A DNA stretch of 64,000 nt, taken from Ecdyonurus torrentis (lineage: Eukaryota; Arthropoda; Insecta; Ephemeroptera; Heptageniidae). The stretch covers positions 8,610,811 to 8,674,810 of the forward strand of contig OX439131.1 in NCBI GenBank assembly GCA_949318235.1, read 5' to 3'. The notes beneath the pieces are model-generated. The model was given only the letters and a program-made list of their open reading frames with translations. It was not told the origin of the DNA and did no database searches. The position numbers and the translations under genes were made by a program. This document shows positions 1 to 29,602 of the stretch, one piece after another. The stretch's first letter is position 1. Each line of letters begins with the position of its first letter.

Positions 1-738
1 CACATTATGTATGTATAATACATACTACCGTAATATATGTACATACATACATACTGGTATGTATGCATACATCATATGCATGTACATATTTTATATCAGA
101 AATGGAGGTTATGGTTATCATCTTTAATCTTAAAAAATGTATGTATCTTAACATACCGTTCCATTTCACCAGATTCAATCATTTTGGCCGTGAGAAGATC
201 GTCTTCTTTCATTTTATTTAACGTTTAAAAAATATAAATAAAATTTTATGTATTTCCAAACGTCTCACGTACGTTATTTTTGAAGCAGCACTTTCTTTTT
301 TTCCGTCTTTTGCTGTTTTTTCCACGTCCAGAGGTTCTTTCTTTCTGATAAACAGAACCAGAGATCACAGACAATCACAAAACAGATCTCTGATCCTCTG
401 ATCTGCCGAGTGCCGACTGCCTCTCTCTTTCCAGTCCAGGTCCAGTCTGTCCCTGTCCTGTCTCTGTCTTCTGTCTGTCTGTCTGTTTTTTTTTTTTTGT
501 TTTTTTTTTCTGTTTTTTTTTTTTTTTTTTTTTTTTTCTGTGCGCTCGGTGGCCATGTTCATAGCCAATGAACGAATAAAAGCTTCTGGTTATAGCTAGC
601 TTTTGGTTTCTGTGGAACTTATAGTTATAAATTTAGCCGCAAGCAAGCTATATTATGGCACTTGATGGCGCTACTTAACATCTTATAAGAATTACATTAG
701 TGCCTCATGAAAAAAAGCACAACTTTCATTCATTCAAC
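1..738. other. Upstream region of the RASA3-like gene
   Basis: No protein-coding exon could be supported here. The first 110 bases are an imperfect ATAC/ATGT-rich simple repeat, and 486-537 is a long interrupted T tract. The stretch from about 560 to 738 should hold the 5' UTR and promoter of the gene that starts at 739. I see no convincing TATA box or initiator, so the transcription start is not assigned. Short open frames in this stretch are low-complexity and unlike any family I know. Confidence 0.5.
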
Positions 739-17756
<17,018 letters not shown>

Positions 17757-17804
17757 CTTCAGGCTCAAATTTTAACGCTCATAGTCACATACGGCCTATT
17801 GTAC

Positions 17805-17810
17805 AATAAA
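17805..17810 (+). terminator. Candidate polyadenylation signal of the RASA3-like gene
   Basis: An AATAAA hexamer lies 49 nt after the TAG stop, followed by T-rich sequence. It gives the shortest plausible 3' UTR; further AATAAA hexamers downstream cannot be excluded. Confidence 0.5.
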
Positions 17811-18026
17811 TTCTTATTGTCCTATTTATTTTAATGTACATACATCAATAGCAACCTAAAAATATATATACAACATAGCTTAATTTCATTATGTGTGTAT
17901 AAGAAAATAATAATTTTTATTAATGCCAAATTGTTATAATTAAGTTTCTGAAGTTATACAAAGCTAAATTTTGAAAACATAAAAACTTTTATAAAGCAGT
18001 TAAATAATATATAATATAAATATTAA

Positions 18027-18335
18027 AGACGTAGAACACCTTGAACAAAAAAGTTGCCTAATATCCTAACATACCCAAATATCAACATTATTTTGGTCGG
18101 AGTCATTGATTTCTAATTTATTTTCCATTTACAAAGTGTCAGTTGCGGGTTTACTACGTCACAGCTCGCCTGTTTCCGCGCGCGTGGACCAGGCGAGCTG
18201 TGACGTAGTAAACCCGCAACTGACATTTTGTAAGTGGAAAATAAATTAGAAATTAATGACTCCGGCCAAAATAATGTTGATATTTGGGTATGTTAGGATA
18301 TTAGGCAAGTTTTTTGTTCAAGGTGTTCTACGCCT
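18027..18335. mobile_element. TTAA-type foldback MITE, copy 2 of the 8284 family
   Basis: A 309-bp palindrome closely matching 8284-8573, with TTAA at 18023-18026 and 18336-18339. Both arms carry GTCACAGCTCGCC and GTTGCGGGTTTACTACGTCA. It lies about 270 bp past the RASA3 stop. Confidence 0.9.
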
Positions 18336-20278
18336 TTAAGTGTTTAATGTAACTAATTTACATTATTTTGAACAAATATGAATATTTTAAATAAGTCTAT
18401 TGTTATTTTTTTTTTCCTATTATTATAGGAATTAATATAGATAGTCCTCATGGCTTTTTTTCCTGTGATTTGAAAATACTTCTCTAAAATTATGCTTTAA
18501 CTTATTTTGTGTTTTTAGATTTTAGCAGTATTAATTAGTTTTTGTGTGTGCATGTAAAATTTCGTAGAAAAACAAAAATTGGACATTTTAATTGGATAAT
18601 GGTATTTTCTGCTTACAAAATAAATATTTGTAAAGTCTTCCCCTGCTTTTATACCATACCATTCCTTATTTTGTATCCATAAAAAATATACTGTAGATAC
18701 AAGTTGTATGTAAAAATTATAAAAAATAGGATATTACTTCACTAAACTTGTTGGGTTAGAATGTCTATCGCTGTGAATAATTTTTATTGTTAATTACTTG
18801 ATAAGAATTTAGCTGTAAAATTTCAATTGGAACCCTTTTTTAAAATAGCAAAGAGCTGTTCAATACCAATTTGTTTGAAACTTAAATGCAAGCTTGTGAT
18901 TTACTGTAGCTAAATAAATAATGATAATAAAATACTCAAGCGACAGACGTTCTATAACAATAAACTTATTGTGGTCATTCATTAGCAGAAAATAAAACTG
19001 CATGCATGTGTTTATCAACTTAATTTACCATACACTGTCTCTCAGTTTTCCAATAATTATATATTTCTTTTGCCATTTCCAATATTTTTAATATATACAT
19101 ACTATTAGACTTTTTTAATACCTATTTGCATGTGTCTCATTTTTTTTTTAAATATATATATAATATATATTTAATATAGGTACAAAAAAATATATAATAC
19201 ATTATAAATTTTACAAAGCATAAGAACTGATTCAGTTATAATTCCTTCTTATTTTCTCAAGATTATTATTGTGTTAAATAAGAAGGATATTGAAAAACAC
19301 AAACTATGTTTTGTGGCTCATTAACTGTTTTCCATTGCATTTAAATTGTGCTCGTACAACTTTGTTAAAGCTTAAATTCATCTTAATTTTTTTTTATATT
19401 ATAGGTATAATGTATACATTATATTATGATAATTGTTTGAAAACAAAAATGTTAAAATAATATAAATGGAATGTTAATTACTAGAGAATACTATATATTA
19501 ATATAAATAATATAAATGTATATGTAATCCTAATTGTCAATTTACCCTTTAAATAAGGGATAAAAAATATATACATAAGTGTTATTTACAATATGTGTTA
19601 CAAAAAATTAAATAGCTCCATACGTCTAAATTTTTATGATGTAGCAATATTAGCATTTAACTTTTAGAGCCCTGTGATGTTTGAAATGTTGCACAACTGA
19701 GTATGTTTGGTGACACTGTAATGTTTGCTGGGGTTGCCCTCCATTATTATTATTATTAAAAAAAATTAAACCAGACTGCTTCCTTATATTAATTCAGTAG
19801 ACAAGAAAATCAGTAGAATGCATGTGAAAATGACAAACATGGCCACCATCAATCTCTTAATTTAACAGGAGATTTATAATAGTATCTGGAAATAAATAAT
19901 AATATATCTGGGGGGGGGGGGGGTATACAAACTTTTAATCGTGTTCATCTTTTATATGTTTCTGTAGTACAAAATAACCGATATGATTTATAGAAACCCT
20001 AATTGACTTGGCTAATGTTGTTAATTTTTCATATGCACCTACTTCATTTGAATACATAAACAAATATTTTATCATCTTACATTTAATTTTTCTAGTAGCA
20101 TTCAAAAAGAAAAATTGTAAAATTGTGTTTATGTCTCAAATAACTTTATTATATATATTAACTTGACTTCATTAAATTTTACAGTGTGAGAGAGAAAGAA
20201 TAGATGTGTAATTGCTGCAGTGGTTGCTCACCTCTGAAGAGGGATTTTGAGCGTTGGTAAACAATTAAAAAAGAAATA

Positions 20279-20731
20279 AAAAGGATAAGAGAAACCAGCA
20301 AGGGCCTTACCATAGTGAAGAGAGTCCCATAGTTCGGTGAAAATCTTGCTAGCACAGATATAAAAAACTAACACATTGGAAATATTTCGGCAATTAACTC
20401 CAAGAGAGATGGAGTGTGTTATGCCTTCATCAGTCCTTACAGACTCGGAGAGAAACTATGAATGAATTTATTTATGATCATTTATAATGATCATTTATTA
20501 TTAAATGATCATTTAATTTAATGTAATTTATTATAAATGATCATTTATAGTTTCTCTCTGAGTCTGTAAGGACTGATGAAGGCATAACACGCTCCATCTC
20601 TCTTGGAGTTAATTGCCGAAATATTTCCAATGTGTTAGTTTTTTATATTTGTGCTAGCAAGATTTTCACCGAACTATGGGACTCTCTTCACTATGGTAAG
20701 GCCCTTGCTGGTTTCTCCTATGCTTTTCTTT
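20279..20731. mobile_element. AGCAAGGGCC-terminus palindrome with hammerhead-like motifs
   Basis: The left end AAGAGAAACCAGCAAGGGCC is mirrored by GGCCCTTGCTGGTTTCTCC-like sequence at the right. Arms of about 180 bp meet in an ATGATCATTTA-rich centre. Each arm reads outward CTGATGA, GGCA...TGCC, then GAAA, resembling a hammerhead core, but the helix next to the core is imperfect. Related copies lie at 16906-17308 and 29251-29410. Confidence 0.75.
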
Positions 20732-21308
20732 CAAATTTATCATACCTAAAGGCGATGGTTTATTTTCCTTAACAAATCTCAATTTAAAAAAAAAAAGAAA
20801 ATTAAAAAATGCATTGCTATGTGTTGCATGTGGCAGTGTGGTTGATTTGCCCTAAAGTTTTTTTTTTTTTTTTTTTTTTTTGATCAGTTGAATCTACTAT
20901 ACACAAATGCATTAATGCACAAATGCCTCACAAATGCATTAAACTATACCTATTTTGTAATAATTATTTTTTGTTTGTTTTATCAATGTTTAAGCTCTCT
21001 CCATGGAATTGAGTGTGTTTGTAGTGTATTTGGTAGCAAGGATCATTATTTGTTTTGTCTTCATTGTCTTTGAACTTGCACATTTTAATTTTTAAATTAA
21101 TTTATTACAGTAAAATTGATTCTATACATCAATATATTTTTATTGCAACTTTCCTATTTTGAAATTGTTTTAGTTTTTATTTTTAAACAGACCCCCCCCC
21201 CCCCTCCTCCCCCATTACCCCAATTGTAACATCATAAATATTTTTAATTGTAACATTTTATGTTCATTTACATTATGAACCAATTTTTTTCCCTCTTTTA
21301 TTATAATA

Positions 21309-21423
21309 TCGAGGGCTACGCAGCATTTCGATAAGTGTATAAAGATGAGCGCGGAGCATGCACATGTGCCATAAATGCACCCGCGGAGATTGCACTAGTA
21401 CCGAAATGCCGCGTAGCCCTCGA
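21309..21423. mobile_element. TCGAGGG-terminus palindromic MITE, second copy
   Basis: A 115-bp element with ends TCGAGGGCTACGC(A)GCATTTCG and complement, flanked by TA on each side. It shares its terminus with 9597-9760. A single end with the same motif occurs at about 58974. Confidence 0.7.
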
Positions 21424-22462
21424 TATGTTTCAATGGCTAACTTACATTTTGTAACTACAATTTTTTGTTGATATATAAAGATAAAATTATATTAAAAAAA
21501 AAATGGGTAGCCAATAAAATTTAGTCTATTCATTCATTGACAACTTTAAATGTTAGTTCTTGTGATTATTTACAGTAATTTAATTATGAAAATTAAATAT
21601 TTTATGGAACATTGGCAAATAATATGAACTCATAATTAAAAACTACCATTAGAGCATTTTAAGTTATAGTTTATGATTATCATCTTTAAACTTTTTTCCC
21701 CCATGCTACTGTACTATATAATTTTTTTAAGCTAAACATACACTATTTCTCACTCTCAATACACAGTTAAAGACTAAGAATAATTGTGGTTTCATAGAAA
21801 AAATTTAGTATACATTTCACTAAGTTGTCAAGTTAGTAAAGTGTATTATAATATCACTTAACAACACAAGACTTTTTTTTTTTTGTGGTTTGTTTACAAC
21901 ATTTATACTTAATAGTTTTTTAGATAACTTAAATTTGTAAGCTACAACTCTTAAAAACTTAATATTGCTTTTGTATGTTAATAAGTTATATTTCTTCCAT
22001 GTTGCTCAAATTTGATGCTACAAACTCCTAATAATTGTTGTCATATGATATTTTAAAGAGCCAGCAAAACTATTTGCTATTGTTAACAAAATTGTTAGTT
22101 AAGTATAAATAAACGTTTTTTATTTCAGTGAAGAAGAAAAAGTGGCATTTAACTTTTGTCACATCTTGTAGGCATTTGAATGTTAATACTCTCAATTTAA
22201 CAAACTTGTGATGTTGTTTGTCTGTTTCAGACTTTGAGTAAATGGGGGGGGGGGGGGGGGGGGATACTAATTTTATTAACTGTTTCTCTATCTCTTGATT
22301 TTATCTCTCAACAAACTTATAAATGTAAAACTCAACTGATTTCTAACTCTCTACTGATGAACGTACTAAAAATAAATATTAACACCATGGTGCTTATTTT
22401 TGGTGCAGGTTAGAATGTGCCATCATAGTAAGGTACAAAATACGTGTCAAATTTTTGGTTCT

Positions 22463-22493
<31 letters not shown>

Positions 22494-22593
22494 CTAAAAT
22501 TTGCCAAGGATAAGATGCTTCCAAGTAAATTTTTCGCGCAAACTAAAGGTTCTGTTAAGTCAAAATTTTTAAATAATACTGTGGTGCTCATGA

Positions 22594-22624
<31 letters not shown>

Positions 22625-23095
22625 TTAATTTTTTATCTACGCATATATGCATGTGAGTAAACTTTGAAGTGAATTGATTAATAAAATTTTTGTAAAAACT
22701 GTATTTTCAAAATAAATAATAAATGCAAGATGATATGTACCGAATTGAAAATAATTATGCTAGTTGTTAATTATTTCATATCTATTTCCCATTGATTATC
22801 ATGATTATCATTTTTATACATTGTAGGACACTTTGTGAGAGAAAATTATTTGTAACCCAGAATCAAAGCCAAAATTATGTGCTCTATACTTTGTATGCTT
22901 TATGCTTGTAATTTTGGCATGCCCTAGATATTATTTTCTGACTCTCTGTCAGGCGTCCCTATATCAGTTAAATTAGCTGATAGAGATACACAACTAATAT
23001 ATCAATCTTCCTTTCCCTAATTAGTTGTCTGTGTTCTATTTTTTATTTATTTATTTATTTTTGTCAATTGTTCCAAAGTTGACTTTTTTTCTTAA

Positions 23096-23397
23096 CCTGT
23101 TGATGACGTAGCACATCATATGACAGCTGAGCTTTTCGCGCCAACATCTACGAAATATAACGTTCTGAAGCTTACGCATTAGCATTTTCTCCGTCCGGGT
23201 AGACCATAGCTAAACAGGTTAATATCATTTTATTTTTGTGTTAACCTATTCACGACAGCGCCCTCTACATACACTATGGTCCGCCTGACTGGAGGAAAAT
23301 GTGAGCATGTAAGCTACAGAACGTAATATTACGTATGTCAGCGTGAGAGCCCAGCCGCTCTTGTACGCAATATATGACGTGCTCCATCATCAACAGG
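23096..23397. mobile_element. Paired TTAACCTGTT elements
   Basis: The outer ends CCTGTTGATGACG and CATCATCAACAGG are flanked by TTAA (23092-23095, 23398-23401). Internally there are two more inverted TTAA ends (23219-23222 and 23241-23244), so this may be two adjacent elements, 23096-23218 and 23245-23397. CC-starting termini next to TTAA are typical of piggyBac-like MITEs. Confidence 0.65.
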
Positions 23398-24075
23398 TTA
23401 AATAAAAATAATATATTGTTACATATATAGGTAATAATAAAGGAAGAAAAAAAAGGGGGGGTTATTATAATTCACATAAAAAACTACCCCTGTCATTGAC
23501 TTAATTATTTTGTTTTACTACGGGAGGGGGGGGGGGGCTCAATAGCAGCTGTGACGTCAAGCGTTCCGTAAAAAGCAATGTTAACCTTATGGACAAAATG
23601 ATTCACGTGACATCACCGCAACACCCTAGTGGGCGTATCTTCATTATACTAGCTTGGTTTAACTACATTTTAGGCCTTATCATGCATTGGCCCTCAAACC
23701 TTAGTCTTGCTAACTAAGGCGACAAAGGCCTACTTTTGCTAAACATATAGAATGTATGTTGAATGTTTGGTGTCATTCAATCTGCAGGAATACCCAGATT
23801 AATGTCCATAACTATGACAGATTGCTAATTCTGTCTGTGTAATTTGAATGCCCAGAGCATTAATAATAATACTCTTTTAGAATAAAATATGTACGTTTAT
23901 GTATTTGTGGCTATTGGTTTGCATGGATTTTGTATCTATATCTGCTTGCAAATGTCATATGTTATGTTCAATATATTGTGTCATGGTATGACCATTGTAT
24001 TTATTAAATTGTGTAATCACATTTAGTCCACTGTCCTATTTCATCCGTTTCATCCAATGTGTCCCCGATGTGTCT

Positions 24076-24446
24076 CTCACACGTCTTCCAACTTCAAGCA
24101 ATTTTTGTAGTTCCAAGATACTACATACAAGATAAGGACACGCTCGACCAAATTGGGCCGCCGCGAAATTCAAAATGAGCCTCTAAGCCAATCAGCGCCC
24201 GAGTTAAAGGTCACGTGATCAATATTGACCAATCACAATGCCGCTAAAATTTACATGGGACCAGTTGGTGTCGCTATCTTGTATGTAGTATCTTGGTAGT
24301 TCACGCAACACTAGCGCCATCGCACGCGACACCTGAACTACAATGTTAAGCTTAAGAAGCTTTGTAGTTCCAGATGTCGCTACTATTGGCGCATTGTCGT
24401 TTATATTGGACTCTGCGCTAGCATAGGTAGTTGGAAGACATGTGAG
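24076..24446. mobile_element. Outer MITE with CTCACAYGTCTTCCAACT ends
   Basis: CTCACACGTCTTCCAACT at 24076 is mirrored by AGTTGGAAGACATGTGAG ending at 24446. It is interrupted by the element at 24115-24295. Confidence 0.6.
24115..24295. mobile_element. AAGATACTACATACAAGATA-terminus MITE, copy 1
   Basis: A 181-bp element with perfect 20-bp inverted ends, flanked by GTAGTTCC and GTAGTTCA (7 of 8 identical), so probably an 8-bp target duplication. The interior has CACGTGATC and CCAATCA motifs. It has a reversed relative at 41711-41886. Confidence 0.8.
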
Positions 24447-24667
24447 GGGCATTGCGTTTCATCCAAACTTTGTCAGTTTTTCAAATCTTGCGCGCTAAAT
24501 GTTAGCCAACAGAACATTTCTCCTAATACTCCTAATACCCTGTAGTTTATTTCAGTACTATGCTTTAAATTAAACATAACTAAAACCTCTTAAAGTGGTT
24601 ATTAATTATATATTTTTTTATTTCTCAAAATAAGTGTAAGAAGAAAAAACTAACCTAACCATCTGCC

Positions 24668-24920
24668 CAGTGGATGCTCACTTCCCATAGATTGACGTTA
24701 CACGTTTAAAAAGTTAGTTCGGTTGCACCACCACTTCATTGGCAGCACCGTCGAATAGTATGGTGACGTCAGCCATGACGTCACAACAGCTCGATGTGAC
24801 GTCAGCTGGGGGTTCAAGCCACACATTCGACGGTGCTGCTCTTTGAGTGGTGGTGCTACGAACTAACTTTTTTTGGTTCACAAACGTGTAACGTCCTCTA
24901 TGGGAAGTGAGCATCCACTG
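24668..24920. mobile_element. hAT-type MITE with three CREs upstream of STAG
   Basis: A 253-bp element with ends CAGTGGATGCTCACTTCCCA and complement, flanked by perfect CATCTGCC duplications (24660-24667 and 24921-24928). The centre contains three full TGACGTCA palindromes, at 24764-24771, 24776-24783 and 24797-24804. It ends 222 bp before the STAG start codon and so lies in or near its promoter or 5' UTR. Confidence 0.88.
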
Positions 24921-25142
24921 CATCTGCCAACCATGTTGGTTGGTAGCAGTGTGTGTTTACGACGCTTTGCGAAGAGTGAATTACCGCCCAAATTGTTGTC
25001 GTATTTCACTATAAAATTAGAGCAAAAGGTGTGGAAATATTCTGTTTATAATGATATAAACGTTTAATTTACATACAAATGTACATTTTTTTACACTGAA
25101 GTGTTTACTAACCACTTGCTTTTTTCTTTGTATAGCATAAAT

Positions 25143-27139
25143 ATGCAGCGAAGGGGCGGGAAAAGGATTCGGATGGATGATCCTCCACCCGAATATGAGA
25201 ACCCCTGCACCCCAATGACGCCGATGGATGTGTCTGGAAGTGATATTCAAGAACCTTATACACCCTATCAATCATATTCAACACAGCCACCTACACCTCT
25301 TACTCATGGGTATGATAAAATTGACTACGGGCAATGGTGTTTCATTAGCCTTGCTCGCCCTCGTCTCCGATTTGATTTCATTTGTGCTTTAATTAAAGGT
25401 TAATTTAACCTTTTATCTCTGCTTCTCTTTTGACTTGAAGACTAATCCTGATAAATCAAATTTAGATAATTGCCAATTAAAAGATAAAGTTCAGATCAAG
25501 ATATTTGAAAGCGAATTGTTTTATAGAAATGCCACACCCCCTTTCCGTTCTCATATAACATATAAGGGTCATCATGTAATAAAGTAAAGTATGATAACGT
25601 ACAAATGTGCGTTATGTTTGTACAAAGGAAAACTAAAATAGCATTCAGTTGCTAAAATAAAATACTATTTACCACTGAAGTTATTCAGGGTTTTTTCCTA
25701 TACACAGGCAAACATTCCAAAAAATTATAATTTCAATTGTATGTATACATAAAATGTGCCACAGCATAAATTTTGTATAAAATATAAGTTTTTTAATATG
25801 CATACACATATGTGCATACAAAGTCTTATTTTGCTGTGTTGTGTATAATTTTAGATCTGATACTGTGTATGGCAGTGACCATTCACAGTTTGAGGCACCA
25901 ACGCCAATGCAGCAAAGCTACAGTCAGCAGCAACCATCAACATCATATGCACAACCTCAGCAGCAGCAGCAACAACAGATGAGTTTCTCATATGATGCAA
26001 CAGCTCAGCAGTTTGAACAGCCTGTGGCATCTCCAGTCAACATGGTCACTCGTACAAGGAGTCGAGGCAGGCCTAGAGGTGGGGGCAGTATGGACAAAAA
26101 TTTATAACTATTTTTGATAAGCTACTTCATTTCTTTCATCATCACATCACCATTCCTTTATTTCTATCGAGGCTTATTATTTAATATTATTTACAATACC
26201 CTACAAATTTGTACTTTTTTATACTTTGTATCAATATAATATATTTAAAAAGTGTTATTTCAGTGTTAACTATGGAGACATTTTGCCACAGTATAAAATA
26301 TATTCAATACATAATAAATACTGTATCATATTTTACACTTGAAGTGTTTTTAAAAGAAAATTTTCTCTCAAATAAATATCAGTACATACAAGTGTGATAA
26401 TATATTTTACCATTCAAAAACTAGCACTTAAGGGGATGCAGTGCCTTTTCCTTCACCAAGCAAGCAAGCAAAAATTTAGTATGAGCCAGGTCGTCTTAGA
26501 GCACACATGTACTTGAGGTCGCTCTGCAATCTCGATGCATTTTTTTCTATGCGGGGGATGTGCAAGGAGTTGCCGGCATCTTCGGCATAGTTCGGTAATC
26601 TCAATTTGCACGCGCCTAGTGCGACCGAGGAGGAGGGGGTGAAACAAGTTAACCCATTGTCTTAGAACCGTGAATGAAACGGGAAAATGAGGTATTTTTC
26701 CCCAAAAATACCTACCAAATAAATGATAAAATTCAGTCCATAATGAATATTTAAGAAAATTAACATTTCAATTTAATTTTTATTGCTCTTGCGGTTTCAT
26801 GCTGTGACTCCCCTAAATACCCTTCCGGTTGCCTTGCTCCTCAATGTAGTAAAGTTATCTCGTATTTCAAACCTGCTTGTATTCTTTTGATTCAAAATTA
26901 TAACATTGGAGGCACTCCATACTGCAAGTAAATTGCAAATAAATTCAAATTGGATTATATTATCGTAAAAATTGTATTTTTGTTTATCAAAAGTACTGTA
27001 TTATTAGACGCAGCACTTTTTTTTTTTTTTTTTTAGAAATTCAAACGCATATGATATCTTTAATTATATTGGCTTTGATAAATTGTAATTATTTTCATAT
27101 TATAATTACATTATTTTCTGTATTATTAGACGCAGTACC

Positions 27140-27170
<31 letters not shown>

Positions 27171-29545
27171 ATTCAAACGCATATGATATCTTTAATTATA
27201 TTGGCTTTGATAAATTGTAATTATTTTCATTCCTTATGCTTAAAATTTCAAATTTTTACGTAATTTTATATGTTTATTACGTATGGAGGAAACTATGGAC
27301 TAGACCTATCCAGTGGCGTAACTACCAGGGGGGAAGAGGGGGGAGTTCCCCCGGGCCCGTCGACTTCTGGGGGCCCGTCGGCTTCTGGGGGGGGCCCGTT
27401 GATGCTTGGCGCAAGGATAAAAATAACAAAAAATATTTAAAACATTTTTAAAAAATCACGCTATTACTTGCAAATATGACAGATTTGAACCGATTTCTTC
27501 TGTGCGCGTCCAATAATTACTTTTCTTTTATATTTATTTTGTTTTTGATTATGTTCCCCTCTCTTCCTTTTCAATGAGGGTATTAATATTAACTACATTT
27601 TTTAACTGTCACATCCTTCTAATTAAATTTTCTATAAATGTCTTCTTCAAATATCATAAAATATGTATTTTTTCTATTTATAGTAAAAATTGATTATTGA
27701 CAAAATTAAAATCATTTATGATAGCCTATTTTAACGATTTTTTTTTTTTTTTTTTTTCAATGTTAGTGACACTTTTTAATTGTCATTATAAAAATAGCTT
27801 AAAATTTCAGTGCCACGCCCCCTTTTTCAAAATTTTTCGCCTGCGGCGCGCGTCCTCCCCACCTCCACGGCACTGTCCCCCTTTCGGGGGGCCCGTGTCA
27901 GATTTTTTCCCCTGGCCAAATTTTTGAAGTTACGCCACTGGACCTATCTTCACCCTCTTTTTCTTTGCAAACTGCAAGAGCTGCCTCTCTTGTCGTGCTG
28001 AGTTGAAGGCAAGAGGGTAAGCGAGGGCGGTAGTTTCGTTGACTGCACTTCGGTAATCTCCGCCAAAAGTCACACATGCACTCTTGCTGCATTTTTTGGT
28101 CAAAAAACTAAAATTTACCCTAGTAGAGACATCTGATGTTTGCCATAGGAATTAAAAATTGTATGGAGATTATAGGTATTATAATTAAAAGCAAAATATA
28201 ATTAAAAAGTATCGTTTTTATTTAAATTGCAACAAACACTGCATGTCTGCAATCAAATTTTCTATCGGGCTGACGGAGCACTTTGGTGAATTTTAAGCCG
28301 TAAATATATATTATTTGCTTGTATTGATTAGTCACAATGTTAATCTTATGGAGATAGAGATTAATCAACTTACAAGTGAAATGATTCGAATACTAATTGA
28401 CATAAGATTGTGTTTTTTATATTGTTGGATAAAGTATGTTTTCAATTTCTGGGCTGATGGACAAATTTGTGCTAAGATGATGTGGGGCTAAAATATATCA
28501 CATTTTCTAAGGCTCCGCGAAATGCCACTGCAACTTCTTAATTTAGGTACCATGTTATTCTTATGAGAATGCACTGCATTTGAAAGGTAAAATATATTAT
28601 ATTGGTACGTACATTATGACAAAAATTTCAGTTAACAAAACTTTGAGTAGTACAGTTGATTGTGTTGATTTTTCAGGCAGTTATCGTGGTGGAGCAGGTG
28701 CTGGCAGAGGCGTGAGTGTCAGCATTACCTCCCCTGATGACTCTGCCAAGAAGAAACGCCCTGGCAGAAGGTCAGCTCCTGATAATGCAGTTGAGGATGA
28801 GAACAGCTTATACAGCATCATTCGTCAAGGCAAGATTGGACTTCAGGTAGGTTTCTAAAGTTATATTCAAATTAAATATCATGTATTCCTGATTAGAGCA
28901 GGGAACACTAATATTGTGAGCTTGGTATAAAGAGTGCTTTGTGTTACGCTTAGTTTGTTTTACAGCAAGTGGTGGATGATTGGATTGAACACTACAAGGT
29001 TGAGAGAGATGTCGCCCTGCTAGCATTGATGCAGTTCTTCATTAATGCATCAGGGTGCAAGGGAAAAATTAGCAGAGCTATGCAATTGCACATGGAGCAC
29101 GCGGGCATCATCAGAAAAATGACAGAGGAGTTTGATGAGGTAAAGGAATTGATAAAATACCATTTGATTAAAAATTTATTAGATAATTACTACATGTTTT
29201 CAATTTAATGATAAAAATAACAAAAACATAAGCATTATAGAAAAATACAGAAATATCAGCAAGGGCTTGACTACAGTAGAAGTTCTATGGAGAGGTTGAA
29301 ATCTCACATGGCACAGAGTTATAATGTTTATAACTATAACTCTGTGCCGTGTGAGACCTTGACCTCTCCATAGAACTTATACTGTGGTAAGGCCCTTGCT
29401 GATTTTTTTTATGTGTATAAGGAAAAAACATTGCAGTTTGTATTAATAAGTTAAAAAATAATAATTAGAAAATAGTTGGTAGAGATTAGAGCACGTTGAA
29501 TTGAAAATTAATAAAACGCAAAGATTCTCTAATTTATAGGCCTAT

Positions 29546-29602
<57 letters not shown>

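Larger units (their letters stand above)
18340..24075. other. Repeat-rich intergenic region between RASA3 and STAG
   Basis: Apart from the elements listed separately, this stretch is A/T-rich with poly-G (19911-19922, 22245-22263), poly-C (21190-21204) and poly-T tracts. No exon with conserved coding sequence was recognised on either strand. Open frames of 60-70 codons here are low-complexity. Confidence 0.6.
26079..28676. other. STAG intron 2
   Basis: A 2.6 kb intron. It contains the 122-bp tandem duplication and the 630-bp CAGTGGCG element listed separately. GC-richer patches at 26450-26650 and 27960-28100 share the motif TTCGGTAATCTC and may be repeat debris. No extra exon was recognised. 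Confidence 0.55.

Noticed and set aside
25841..26107. STAG exon 2 read through to [13 protein letters not shown] as a separate small gene
   Set aside because: The GTGGGG donor after RGRPR joins in phase to the exon at 28677; the extra residues are intron.
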